Assembly (NCBI RefSeq): GCF_004121075.1
Contig: NZ_RHLN01000002.1
Location: forward strand, 62,001-126,000
Source: Lutibacter sp. HS1-25
Lineage (GTDB): Bacteria; Bacteroidota; Bacteroidia; Flavobacteriales; Flavobacteriaceae
Direction: 5' to 3'
Length of the DNA: 64,000 bases
A program made the translations under genes and the position numbers. Below, one piece after another: positions 36,780 through 44,500 of this stretch. The notes beneath the pieces were generated by a model. The model searched no databases, was not told the DNA's origin, and was given only the letters and a program-made list of their open reading frames with translations. How positions within the stretch are numbered: the first letter of the stretch is position 1; each line of letters starts with the position of its first letter.

Positions 36780-37220
36780 TTAAGAAATTTCAATAACTTT
36801 AGGTTTCATTTTTTTGGATTCTTCTTTTTTAGCAAGGCTAAATTTTAAAATTCCATTGTCGTATTTTGCTTTGATTTTTTCGTCAGCAACATTTTCAGGC
36901 AATTGCAAAGATCTTTCAAAAGCATTGTAGCTAAACTCTTTTCGAGTATAATCTTCTTCTTTTTCTTCTTTAGATATTTCCTTTTTTGCTGAAATATTTA
37001 AACAACCGTTATCAATGGTAACTTCAAAATCTTTTTTACTAAATCCAGGAGCTGCCAATTCAATTTCAAATTCATCCTTTTTTTCTTTGATATTCAAAGC
37101 TGGTTCATTCATTTTTTTTAACCAAACCCTATCGTTAAGTAGGCTATTTGCGTTAAAATCTAAAAAATCTGGTGCTAACAAATTTTCTAACGGACTTTTT
37201 CTAAATTTTACGAGTGACAT
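36780..37220 (-). CDS. Small heat-shock protein (Hsp20/alpha-crystallin)
   Basis: A 146-residue holdase chaperone. The alpha-crystallin domain spans about residues 40-135: PALNIKEKKDEFEIELAAPGFSKKDFEVTIDNGCLNISAKKE, then YTRKEFSYNAFERSLQLPENV, and the NGILKFSLAKK strand, with the I-x-I-like tail PKVIEIS. The N-terminus is short, with no signal. It has its own Fnr-type promoter with a perfect TAAATTTG box, which ties the chaperone to the island regulon rather than to heat shock alone. Confidence 0.95.
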   Translation of the reverse strand: MSLVKFRKSPLENLLAPDFLDFNANSLLNDRVWLKKMNEPALNIKEKKDEFEIELAAPGFSKKDFEVTIDNGCLNISAKKEISKEEKEEDYTRKEFSYNAFERSLQLPENVADEKIKAKYDNGILKFSLAKKEESKKMKPKVIEIS

Positions 37221-37259
37221 AATTTTATGGTTTTAAATTAAACAATCTAATTAATTACT

Positions 37260-37303
37260 CAAATTTATCTCTAATAACAATCCCACAAAATGATTTCCCT
37301 CAA
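37260..37303 (-). promoter_or_regulatory. Fnr-type promoter of hsp20
   Basis: On the minus strand TTGAG-GGAA-ATCAT (37290-37303, centre 37296.5) lies exactly 33 bp from TAAATTTG (37260-37267), a perfect TAnnTTTG box. The start codon at 37220 is 40 bp from the box. Confidence 0.78.
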
Positions 37304-37342
37304 TTTCAGACAATTAACTAACATTTTTAACATAATATTCAT

Positions 37343-37373
37343 AAAAAAAAGGAAGTAAATACTTCCTTTTTTT
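37343..37373. terminator. Bidirectional terminator upstream of hsp20
   Basis: Arms GGAAGT / ACTTCC around AAAT with A7/T7 flanks. It ends the candidate RNA on the minus strand and insulates the hsp20 promoter. Confidence 0.88.
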
Positions 37374-37519
37374 AGAGAGTTTAAGCTATTATTTAAAAAC
37401 TAAACAACTTCTTATGTTATTTTTAAATTAATAAAACTGAAATTAGTTTGTGTTTATAAAACATTTAAACCCTTCTTTTTTAACCTTCATGTTTTTTAAC
37501 AACAAAGACCTATTTTTTA

Positions 37520-37547
37520 GAAACAGGAAGCCTAAACTTCCTGTTTC
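37520..37547. repeat. Hairpin shared by both candidate RNAs, copy 1
   Basis: Perfect 11-bp arms GAAACAGGAAG / CTTCCTGTTTC around a 6-nt loop (TTTAGG on the minus strand). The copy at 51698-51725 has the same arms and loop TCTAGG on the plus strand, so the two agree in the orientation of their proposed transcripts. Confidence 0.9.
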
Positions 37548-37704
37548 ATCCTGAAAAGACTTTGGTAACTTATTGATATTGAAACAATCTTTCAAAAAAC
37601 TTTTATTTCTAAAAATTAGAATAATAAACCATAACTTCCATCAAAAAGTATCTAAACCCTTTCAGTATAATTTAACTTGTTTATAAGAACTTTAATTAAT
37701 ACAA

Positions 37705-37770
37705 CAAATTTATGCTCTAAATATTTTTTACTATATGATTACCATCATTTTAAGATATGATTGTTATCAC
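37705..37770 (-). promoter_or_regulatory. Orphan promoter with two tandem Fnr-type sites
   Basis: Minus-strand box TAAATTTG at 37705-37712 is 33 bp from site ATGAT-GGTA-ATCAT (37735-37748, centre 37741.5). A second site GTGAT-AACA-ATCAT (37757-37770) lies 22 bp further, two helical turns. There is no ORF downstream before the terminator at 37343. Confidence 0.7.
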
Positions 37771-37791
37771 AAAAGGCTTTTCTTTTTCATA

Positions 37792-37842
37792 AAATAAAAT
37801 AGGCTATGTAAAAAGTTCACTTTTCAGACAGCCTATTTTTAA
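37792..37842 (-). terminator. Terminator of dodecin
   Basis: Arms AAAATAGGCT (37796-37805) and AGCCTATTTT (37830-37839), 48 bp past the dodecin stop. T-rich on the minus-strand exit. Confidence 0.75.
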
Positions 37843-37887
37843 ATTATATTTTAAAATTCGCCACCAAAATAAAGTATATACACCTAT

Positions 37888-38094
37888 TTATCCATCTAAA
37901 ATTCCAAAACAAACTTTGGTATTAACTCTGTATTCTGTAATCATATTATCATTCACTTTTACCTGCATATTTTCTATATAAACAGATTTGATGTTTTTAA
38001 CTGATTTTGATGCTTCATTTACTACATTTTGTACTGCATCCTCAAAACTAACGGTAGAATTTCCTAAAACTTCTATAACTTTTAAAACTGACAT
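37888..38094 (-). CDS. Dodecin family flavin-binding protein
   Basis: A 68-residue dodecin, forming a 12-mer shell that stores flavin (or CoA in some species). The family pattern is clear: VLKVIEVLGNSTVSFEDAVQNVVNEASKSVKNIKSVYIENMQVKVNDNMITEYRVNTKVCFGI. In archaeal and many bacterial dodecins a Trp stacks the flavin. No Trp is present here, so ligand binding may differ. Its Fnr-type promoter makes it part of the island regulon, and it has its own terminator. Confidence 0.95.
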   Translation of the reverse strand: MSVLKVIEVLGNSTVSFEDAVQNVVNEASKSVKNIKSVYIENMQVKVNDNMITEYRVNTKVCFGILDG

Positions 38095-38123
38095 AATTTG
38101 TTGTTTTTATGATTAATATAATG

Positions 38124-38167
38124 TGAAATTAGGAACGAATCTTGAGTTTCCAAATGATTTTCATCAA
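38124..38167 (-). promoter_or_regulatory. Fnr-type promoter of dodecin
   Basis: Minus-strand site TTGAT-GAAA-ATCAT (38154-38167, centre 38160.5) is 33 bp from TAATTTCA (38124-38131). The start codon is 30 bp from the box. Confidence 0.75.
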
Positions 38168-38204
38168 TTTAAAAACCTCTTAAAAATCACTAACAAACTG
38201 AATT

Positions 38205-39374
38205 TCAATACCTAAAAACCGCATTTAACAACCTTCCTTTTACAGGCATTTCGTCATGGTTTAGCACATAAACTTTACCTTGGTTTAAAAAAGTTTGTAC
38301 AGCAGCTAAGTTAATAAGCGAACTATTTTGAATTTCTTTTTCACTTCCTAAGGTTAGCTTACCATTTTCTTTATTAAACACTCCAAATTCATCCAGGTCT
38401 TTTTCAACAAATAAAGTTTCAATTTTTCCTGAAATAGCAGCAGGGATAATTTCATTTAACTGGTATGAAATTTTAGGAGTGTGGTATAGTTCCTGAAATT
38501 TAGTTAGTTGTTGTTTTTTTGTTGCTGAAAAATACGGTTTTATCAACTTAAAAGAAACTTCGTGCAGCTTGGTTTTATTAATAAATTCAGGGTCTCCTTT
38601 ACAATTTTCTCCATAAAGATTTGGATAGGTATTTATTTGTTTATAGGTGTTAAATACATTATTTGTGCTTGCAATAACCAAAGGTGCTTTGTTGTTTTTA
38701 ATAGATTTATTCACCGCTTTGTCTATAGCCCTAAAAAAAGTAATGATTTCTTTTTGTTCGTCATCAATACCTTCACCATGTCCGTGAAAAGATCCAGCAT
38801 TAAATGCCGCCTTACCACTTCTAAATTGTAACATTTTTTGTTTAAAATCAAATCCAACAGCTTTTTCTAAGGTATCGGGTGCTAAATCTTTAATATGAAG
38901 ATTGGTTAATCCGTATTTTGAAGCTTCGTATAATTTAACATAATCCTGACTTAGTTCTAATAAAAAATACATTTCATCATCTTGAAATAAAGGAAATAAA
39001 GGTGTTAAATAAAAGGAACTTGCAACATGTGTTTTGGCTTCAAATTTAATAGGTAGTGCGTAATATTGCAATCCATTTTTGTCTAAAAAAATAGCCAAAC
39101 CATCAGCCGAATTTCTCCACAACTCAGCATTAAAAATTAGTTTTTCAATGGGTTTTAAATAAGTGATTATTTCAGCATCACTTAGTTGGTATTCTTGCAA
39201 TGTTTTGTGCACATTTTTAATACAGTTTTTCAATGTTTCTTGTGCCAAATGCTCGTTTTGTTCTTTACCCGATTTGTACAAAGGAAGATAAATTGAAACA
39301 CAATGCATATCGTGATTTGCTGCCAGCACTTCAAAAGTTTTTAAAGGTAGCGGATAAAATTTAGAAGTATACAT
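38205..39374 (-). CDS. Bacterial archaeo-eukaryotic release factor (baeRF, family 3-like)
   Basis: A 389-residue protein with the three-part layout of the baeRF proteins, which resemble eRF1, Pelota and the ribosome hibernation factor Balon. It begins PLPLKTFEVLAANHDMHCVSIYLPLYKSGKEQNE and has FLDKNGLQYYALP, then DYVKLYEASKYGLTNL (the domain 2 strand) and SFHGHGEGIDDEQKEIITFFRAIDKAV, where eRF-like proteins carry GGQ-type loops. The last domain holds PAAISGKIETLFVE. I chose ATG 39374 because the 34 residues before it are a translated leader. It follows the usp gene by 98 bp, probably as one transcript. Confidence 0.87.
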   Translation of the reverse strand: MYTSKFYPLPLKTFEVLAANHDMHCVSIYLPLYKSGKEQNEHLAQETLKNCIKNVHKTLQEYQLSDAEIITYLKPIEKLIFNAELWRNSADGLAIFLDKNGLQYYALPIKFEAKTHVASSFYLTPLFPLFQDDEMYFLLELSQDYVKLYEASKYGLTNLHIKDLAPDTLEKAVGFDFKQKMLQFRSGKAAFNAGSFHGHGEGIDDEQKEIITFFRAIDKAVNKSIKNNKAPLVIASTNNVFNTYKQINTYPNLYGENCKGDPEFINKTKLHEVSFKLIKPYFSATKKQQLTKFQELYHTPKISYQLNEIIPAAISGKIETLFVEKDLDEFGVFNKENGKLTLGSEKEIQNSSLINLAAVQTFLNQGKVYVLNHDEMPVKGRLLNAVFRY

Positions 39375-39472
39375 AATTAGTTTTTTTAAGTTAATAATAG
39401 AAATTAACATACAAGTTTTCCCTTTTAAAAATTCATAATTCCACCAAAAAAAACCAATCAAAATATTAAATA

Positions 39473-40327
39473 TCAATTACTTAACATATTTATTTGATTG
39501 TAACTTAGTAAAGGTATAGCACTTGTATATTCCATTTTTTTAACCAAATCTTGATGAAATATTTTTTTGATAAAATCTTTTTTTGATCTTTCAAGCATTG
39601 CCAATAAATCGGCATTTATTTTTGTTAAATAGATTTTTAAAATATCATAAATATCTTCAGAAAATATCAAATCAAAATCTAATTTATCATAGGTAATTTT
39701 TTCGTTTATCAATTCTTTAAACCATTCCATTTCTTGTTGTCCGTAACTTTCGTTTTTAGATGAAACATGTACAATTTTAATAGTAGCATCAAAAATTTTA
39801 GCTATTTGACTTAGTTTAAAAATTGCATTGATATCTTCTTCTTCAAAATCTGTTGCATAAACAAGTGTTTCCAATTGATTTAATGTTATATCTTTTGGAA
39901 TTGTAAGTACCGGAAACGGTGCTTTTTCAATTAGTTGTTTAACGGTATTATTTCCCGTTAAAAGTTCTTCAAAAGTGCTTTCTCCCTTTGCTCCAGTTAC
40001 TATTAATGAAGGATTGATTTCTAAAGCTTTTGATATAATTCCGGTTGCACTATTTTTGTTTTCAACAGCAATCATTTTTAATTGTTTTGTTAAATCCTGA
40101 TTTTCTAAATGAGTTTTACAAAACTGCTTTAATTTTTCTCTTTTCTGCTCAAAAGTAGCTTTGGGAGGTAACAAAAAATCACTGTTTAAATCTGAACTTA
40201 ACGATGACATATCAAAAACATGAATCACATATAAACTAGCATTGGTTTTTAAACTTAATGCATGTGCATATTTTAATGCAGCAATTGCATTTTCTGAAAA
40301 ATCGGTGGCATGCAAAATAGTGTTCAT
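39473..40327 (-). CDS. Tandem universal stress protein (UspA family)
   Basis: A 284-residue protein of two Usp domains, residues 1-140 and 150-284. Domain 1 starts TILHATDFSENAIAALKYA and ends with the ATP-binding pattern GAKGESTFEELLTGN (G-2x-G-9x-G-N) and PFPVLTIP. Domain 2 (LETLVYATDFEEEDINAIFKLSQI) lacks the full glycine motif. The ATG at 40327 gives the canonical MNTILHATDF start. Its Fnr-type promoter lies at 40363-40406. It is cotranscribed with the baeRF gene. Confidence 0.93.
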   Translation of the reverse strand: MNTILHATDFSENAIAALKYAHALSLKTNASLYVIHVFDMSSLSSDLNSDFLLPPKATFEQKREKLKQFCKTHLENQDLTKQLKMIAVENKNSATGIISKALEINPSLIVTGAKGESTFEELLTGNNTVKQLIEKAPFPVLTIPKDITLNQLETLVYATDFEEEDINAIFKLSQIAKIFDATIKIVHVSSKNESYGQQEMEWFKELINEKITYDKLDFDLIFSEDIYDILKIYLTKINADLLAMLERSKKDFIKKIFHQDLVKKMEYTSAIPLLSYNQINMLSN

Positions 40328-40362
40328 ATTTATTTTATTTAAAATCAACTAAATAAGCAACT

Positions 40363-40406
40363 TAAAAGTAGTGACCTATGTTAAATAAATAAATGACATC
40401 TCTCAA
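40363..40406 (-). promoter_or_regulatory. Fnr-type promoter of the usp-baeRF operon
   Basis: Minus-strand site TTGAG-AGAT-GTCAT (40393-40406, centre 40399.5) is 33 bp from TACTTTTA (40363-40370). It is separate from the macA site, whose centre is 31 bp away. Confidence 0.7.
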
Positions 40407-40423
40407 TTTACAGCTATTTAGAG

Positions 40424-40467
40424 ATGAGTATCATCATTTCATTTTTTAAGGTTCCTTTCTAATTTTA
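40424..40467 (+). promoter_or_regulatory. Fnr-type promoter of the macA-like operon
   Basis: Site ATGAG-TATC-ATCAT (40424-40437, centre 40430.5) is 33 bp from TAATTTTA (40460-40467). The start codon is 32 bp past the box. Confidence 0.7.
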
Positions 40468-40498
40468 ACCATCAAAAAAGTTTTAAAATCTTTTAATT

Positions 40499-41716
40499 AT
40501 GAAAAAGTGGAGATGGATTGTTTTTGGAGTTTTATGTATTTCTGCAATTGTATATTTTAAATTTAAACCAGCTTTAAAAGCAAAGAATTTAGAATTTACC
40601 TATACTTTTTTAGAAAAAGGAAATATAGAAACTATCGTCTCTAGCACAGGTACTTTAGAGGCCATAAATACTGTTGAAGTTGGTACACAAATTTCTGGAA
40701 CCATTAAAAAAATATATGTAGACTATAATGACAAAGTTACTGCCGGTCAACTTTTAGCTGAAATGGATTTAAAATTATTGAAAACCAATTTAAGCAGTGC
40801 GCAAGCAAATTTAGCGGTAAGTTTAGCACAACTAAATCACGCTAGAGACGAACTTGAACGTGATAAAAAGCAATTTGATTTTGGGGTTATTTCAGACAAA
40901 GAATTTCAAAATTCAAAATACAATTTTGAACAGGCTGAAAGTGCCCATAAAGCAGCATTGGCTGCTGTAAAAAATATTGAAGTTTCTATAGGCTACGCAC
41001 ATATTACTTCGCCTATAAGTGGCACCATAACCGAAAGAAGTGTTGAAGAAGGTCAAACCGTAGCTGCCTCTTTTGCCACACCAACTATGTTTATTATTGC
41101 TGAAGATCTGTCTAAAATGCAAATATTAGCCGATGTTGATGAAAGTGACATCGGTTATATTAAAAATGGCTTAAAAGCACGATTTACAGTACAAACTTAT
41201 CCTAAAAAAATATTTTACGGACAAGTAAGTCAAATTAGAATGCAACCCATAAAAATAAACAATATAGTTAATTATCAGGTAGTTATTGATGTTAACAATG
41301 AAGAAAAATTGCTACTTCCAGGAATGACAGCAAGTATAGAATTTATTATTAAAGTTGCAAATAACGTTTTACTTGTTAACAACTCTACATTGCGTTTTAG
41401 ACCTAATGAAGTTATGTTAGCTGAAATAAAACCGCTGCTTCTAACTAAAGGAAAAGCTTATTTACCAGATTCTATTCAACCAAGTTTTATACATGCAATT
41501 AATACCGAAGAATTATATACTTCAGAAAATTTCAAAAAAAAATTACCCCCAGAAATTGATGGTTTTTTTATAAAAAATGAAAAAGGAAAACTAGAATTTA
41601 AATTTATAGCAATTGGTATAAAAACCGGATTGCAGTCTGAAATAAAAAGTTTTTTAGACAGCATTCCTTTAAAAGAAGGCACAAAAATAATTAACGGTAT
41701 AAAATCAAAAAAATGA
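40499..41716 (+). CDS. MacA-like periplasmic adaptor (HlyD/RND-type fusion protein)
   Basis: A 405-residue adaptor anchored by one N-terminal helix (about 5-22). The lipoyl halves are IVSSTGTLEAINTVEVGTQISGTIKKIYVDYNDKVTAGQLLAEMD and HITSPISGTITERSVEEGQTVAA. Between them is a short helical hairpin (about 90-145), then the barrel domain (MQILADVDESDIGYIKNGLKARFTV) and a membrane-proximal end. Its stop overlaps the ATPase start by 4 bp. It links an ABC transporter to an outer-membrane channel not encoded here. Induced by the Fnr-type promoter. Confidence 0.92.
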   Translation: MKKWRWIVFGVLCISAIVYFKFKPALKAKNLEFTYTFLEKGNIETIVSSTGTLEAINTVEVGTQISGTIKKIYVDYNDKVTAGQLLAEMDLKLLKTNLSSAQANLAVSLAQLNHARDELERDKKQFDFGVISDKEFQNSKYNFEQAESAHKAALAAVKNIEVSIGYAHITSPISGTITERSVEEGQTVAASFATPTMFIIAEDLSKMQILADVDESDIGYIKNGLKARFTVQTYPKKIFYGQVSQIRMQPIKINNIVNYQVVIDVNNEEKLLLPGMTASIEFIIKVANNVLLVNNSTLRFRPNEVMLAEIKPLLLTKGKAYLPDSIQPSFIHAINTEELYTSENFKKKLPPEIDGFFIKNEKGKLEFKFIAIGIKTGLQSEIKSFLDSIPLKEGTKIINGIKSKK

Positions 41717-42456
41717 CTTCAAAAAAAGTGATAGAAACCATTAATTTATGCCGCATTTTTAAAAATGGAGACATTGAAGTTCACGCTGTTTCAAATGTAA
41801 ATATTACCATAAAAGAGGGCGAATTTGTAGCCATAATGGGCGCTTCTGGATCTGGAAAATCTACATTGTTAAATATTTTAGGCTGTTTAGATAAACCAAC
41901 TTCAGGAGATTATTTTTTGGATGAAATTCATGTTAATAAGCTAAATAAAAATGAATTGGCCGATATAAGAAATCAGAAAATCGGATTTATATTTCAAAAT
42001 TACAATTTATTATCTCGCACTTCTGCAATTGAAAATGTTGAATTACCACTAATTTACAGCAAATCAGGTAAATTTTCCAATCCTAAAGAGCTTGCAAAAA
42101 AAGCTTTGGAACAAGTTGGTTTAAAAGATCGCATTTACCATAAAACAAATCAACTTTCGGGTGGAGAACAACAACGTGTAGCCATTGCAAGAGCCTTGGT
42201 AAACGATCCTGCTTTAATTCTATCAGACGAAGCTACCGGAAATTTGGACAGCAAAACAAGTATTGATGTAGCCGATTTGTTTGTAAAATTAAACAATGAA
42301 GGCAAAACTATTTTAATGATTACGCATGAACCAGATATTGCTCAGTTTGCAAAACGCATCATTTATTTAAGAGATGGTGCTGTTTTAACAGATGAACTTA
42401 TAAAAAATAGAAGCACCAAAGAAAGTGCTTTAAAAGAGCTGGCTTTAACCACTTAA
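41713..42456 (+). CDS. MacB/LolD-type ABC transporter ATPase
   Basis: A 247-residue ATPase with Walker A GASGSGKST at residue 44, the Q-loop IFQNYNLLSRTSA, signature LSGGEQQRVAIARAL, Walker B ALILSDEATGNLD (Asp-Glu with Ala in place of Pro), and the switch His in MITHEPD. The order and the LSRTSAIENVELPLIY segment mark the MacB/LolD class. ATPase and permease are separate genes, unlike E. coli MacB, where they are fused. It is translationally coupled to the adaptor gene by a 4-bp ATGA overlap. Confidence 0.95.
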   Translation: MTSKKVIETINLCRIFKNGDIEVHAVSNVNITIKEGEFVAIMGASGSGKSTLLNILGCLDKPTSGDYFLDEIHVNKLNKNELADIRNQKIGFIFQNYNLLSRTSAIENVELPLIYSKSGKFSNPKELAKKALEQVGLKDRIYHKTNQLSGGEQQRVAIARALVNDPALILSDEATGNLDSKTSIDVADLFVKLNNEGKTILMITHEPDIAQFAKRIIYLRDGAVLTDELIKNRSTKESALKELALTT

Positions 42457-42467
42457 TTAACAATAAA

Positions 42468-43685
42468 ATGCGACAATTTTTTAAAACATTTAAGGTCGCC
42501 TTTCAGGCAATTAATAAAAACAGATCGCGTAGTTTACTAACGGTATTAGGCATTATTATTGGCGTTGCTGCTGTAATTATGACCATTTCTGCAGGTGAAG
42601 GTGCAACACTTGAAGTTCAAAAACAAATATCTGGTTTGGGTACAAATTTATTAATGATTTATACAAAAACCGAACACAGGGCTGGCGCTCATGTGAGAAT
42701 GGGAAAACCCATCAACAAAAAAGATTTTGACCTGCTGCAAAACAACGCTGTTTGGATTTCAAAATTATCGCCTTTAATTGTAGAAGTCGCACAGGCTATT
42801 GGTCCTAATGGCTATAAATCAATTGCTATTTACGGTGTTAATGATCAGTATTTTGACATTTTAAGTAGAGATTTATCTACAGGTGATTTTTTTAAAGATG
42901 AAGATGTAAAAACAGCCGGTAAAGTATGTGTTATAGGTAAAACCTTAAAAGACGAATTGTTTTCAGATTTAGATCCTAATGGCCGACAAATTAGGATAGA
43001 TAAAATTCCGTTTACTGTTGTTGGTTTGCTTAAAGAAGAAGGAAAAGGTGCAATGGGACAAGATCAGGACGATATTATTTTGGCACCCTACACAACCATT
43101 CAAAACCGATTACACGGACATAGAAGTGGTTATGATATTATTATGGCAAGCGCCATTAATGAAGATCATATTGTTGATGCTGAAATTGAAGCGACTGAGT
43201 TAATGCGAGAATCTCACAAAATTTTAGAAGGTGAAGAAGATGATTTTGAAATTACAACACAAATAGAATTGCAGGAAATTACAGGAAATGTTACTGGTAT
43301 TTTAACCATTTTATTGGGTGCTGTTGCAAGCATTTCATTAATAGTTGGTGGTATTGGTATTATGAATATTATGTTGGTTTCAGTAACCGAAAGAACACGT
43401 GAAATTGGAACCAGGCTAGCCATTGGCGCCCGAGAAAGCGATATTTTAACCCAGTTTTTAATTGAAGCAATTGTTTTGAGTTTGTCGGGTGGTGTTTTGG
43501 GAGTTGCTTTAGGTGTGGTTGGAAATCTGTTGATTTACAAATTCACCAACTTTTTTATTCCAACAGCGCCCTACTCTATTGTAATTGGTTTTGGTTTTGC
43601 AGCTTTGGTTGGTATTGCATTTGGATATTTTCCTGCAAAAAAAGCCGCAAAATTAAACCCAATAGATGCTTTGCGATACGAATAA
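42468..43685 (+). CDS. MacB-type ABC transporter permease
   Basis: A 405-residue permease. N-terminal helix at about 20-42 (SLLTVLGIIIGVAAVIMTISAGEGA), a large periplasmic MacB_PCD domain (about 45-270), then three FtsX helices (about 283-305, 335-360 and 370-392). It contains the coupling motif SVTERTREIGTRLAIGAR and ends PAKKAAKLNPIDALRYE, the family signature. It is the third gene of the exporter operon. Substrate unknown; MacB relatives export macrolides, peptides or heme precursors. Confidence 0.95.
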   Translation: MRQFFKTFKVAFQAINKNRSRSLLTVLGIIIGVAAVIMTISAGEGATLEVQKQISGLGTNLLMIYTKTEHRAGAHVRMGKPINKKDFDLLQNNAVWISKLSPLIVEVAQAIGPNGYKSIAIYGVNDQYFDILSRDLSTGDFFKDEDVKTAGKVCVIGKTLKDELFSDLDPNGRQIRIDKIPFTVVGLLKEEGKGAMGQDQDDIILAPYTTIQNRLHGHRSGYDIIMASAINEDHIVDAEIEATELMRESHKILEGEEDDFEITTQIELQEITGNVTGILTILLGAVASISLIVGGIGIMNIMLVSVTERTREIGTRLAIGARESDILTQFLIEAIVLSLSGGVLGVALGVVGNLLIYKFTNFFIPTAPYSIVIGFGFAALVGIAFGYFPAKKAAKLNPIDALRYE

Positions 43686-43744
43686 CTATTTCAATTGCGC
43701 TATAAACAAAAATACTACAAACCAAATACATCTCATAAAACAAA

Positions 43745-43788
43745 CTGACCAATCTCATTGTCAACAAATTAGCAACCAACTAATTTAG
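43745..43788 (+). promoter_or_regulatory. Degenerate Fnr-type promoter of the PepSY-like gene
   Basis: CTGAC-CAAT-CTCAT (43745-43758, centre 43751.5) is 33 bp from TAATTTAG (43781-43788). The site is degenerate, but the spacing fits the others exactly. Confidence 0.5.
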
Positions 43789-43841
43789 GTACAATAAAGA
43801 TAAAGTGTTATCTATAAACGTATTAATTTAAATTTACTATC

Positions 43842-44351
43842 ATGAAAAAATTAATCTTTGGTTTAATAATTCTTGGATTAACCATCCATACTTACGCTCA
43901 GGAAATTAAAACAATCGAATTATCTGAAGTCGTAATTTCTGCCACAAATTATAAATATTTAAACAAAACAGGTCTTGAAAATGCGTCTATACCAGTTGCT
44001 TTATTAGAACAAAAAGTGGCAAGCTATGATATTGCAAGTTCCGAATTTTATGATGATGAGTATGATTCTTATATTATCTCATTTTATATTCCTGAAGGAA
44101 GTATACTTGCTACTTATGATAAAGAAGGTACTATTTTACGAACTGCTGAAAGATTTAAAGATGTAACGCTTCCAATTGAAGTTCGCAACAGCATAGCAAA
44201 ACAATATCCTAATTGGAGTTTTGAAAAAGATTTATATTTGGTTAACTACTACGACAAGTCTGGAAATATCACCAAAAAATATAAAATTACTTTGATTAAT
44301 GGTGACAAACGTATTAAAGTTAAATGTGATGCTGAAGGAAACATACTTTAG
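43842..44351 (+). CDS. Exported PepSY-like protein
   Basis: A 169-residue exported protein with signal peptide 1-19 (ending HTYAQ). The mature part has two PepSY-like repeats: a segment ending SILATYDKEGTILRTAERFKDVTLP (about 70-105) and VRNSIAKQYPNWSFEKDLYLVNYYDKSGNITKKYKITLINGDKRIKVKCDAEGNIL (about 112-169). The beginning ELSEVVISAT resembles the start of TonB-dependent receptors. Role unknown; PepSY-like proteins inhibit or modulate envelope enzymes in some systems. Its own promoter and terminator make it a monocistronic member of the regulon. Confidence 0.83.
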   Translation: MKKLIFGLIILGLTIHTYAQEIKTIELSEVVISATNYKYLNKTGLENASIPVALLEQKVASYDIASSEFYDDEYDSYIISFYIPEGSILATYDKEGTILRTAERFKDVTLPIEVRNSIAKQYPNWSFEKDLYLVNYYDKSGNITKKYKITLINGDKRIKVKCDAEGNIL

Positions 44352-44371
44352 TTTTTTCACAAAAACATAAT

Positions 44372-44403
44372 AAAAAGGCTGTCGAAACTGACAGCTTTTT
44401 TTA
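44372..44403 (+). terminator. Terminator after the PepSY-like gene
   Basis: Arms AAAAAGGCTGTC / GACAGCTTTTT around GAAACT, then T's. Confidence 0.9.
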
Positions 44404-44428
44404 TGTTTAACTGCTTTATACATTTAAA

Positions 44429-44472
44429 TTGATGGATATCATTTTTATACCAAATTAACATTTCTAAATTAG
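44429..44472 (+). promoter_or_regulatory. Fnr-type promoter of the mla operon
   Basis: TTGAT-GGAT-ATCAT (44429-44442, centre 44435.5) lies 33 bp from TAAATTAG (44465-44472). The box is 29 bp before ATG 44501 and only 5 bp before the GTG at 44477. That decides the mlaE start in favour of the ATG. Confidence 0.78.
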
Positions 44473-44500
44473 ATAAGTGAATCTTGACAAAAACTACTTT

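Larger units (their letters stand above)
37343..37700 (-). ncRNA. Candidate Fnr-regulon RNA 1
   Basis: A perfect -7 box TAAATTTG (37705-37712) 33 bp from an Fnr-type site predicts a start near 37700. Reading left, no ORF above 15 codons follows. The predicted 5' end carries TTAAAGTTCTT (minus strand, 37685-37695), and a 28-nt hairpin lies at 37520-37547. Both recur in candidate RNA 2 at 51550-51733. The RNA could stop at the hairpin (about 180 nt) or at the strong terminator at 37343 (about 358 nt). The ends are inferred. Confidence 0.55.
37221..37887. other. Intergenic region between dodecin and hsp20 with an orphan promoter
   Basis: A 667-base stretch without a protein gene. It holds, from right to left on the minus strand, the dodecin terminator (37792-37842), two Fnr-type sites, an orphan -7 box, a candidate RNA with a hairpin, a bidirectional terminator (37343-37373) and the hsp20 promoter. 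Each is listed. Confidence 0.8.

Noticed and set aside
39463-39476. TTGAT-ATTT-AATAT before the baeRF gene
   Set aside because: Only one half site matches and there is no box at 33 bp; cotranscription with usp is more likely.
44477-44500. GTG start giving eight more residues on mlaE
   Set aside because: It lies 5 bp past the -7 box of the Fnr-type promoter, inside the expected transcription start region; ATG 44501 fits better.
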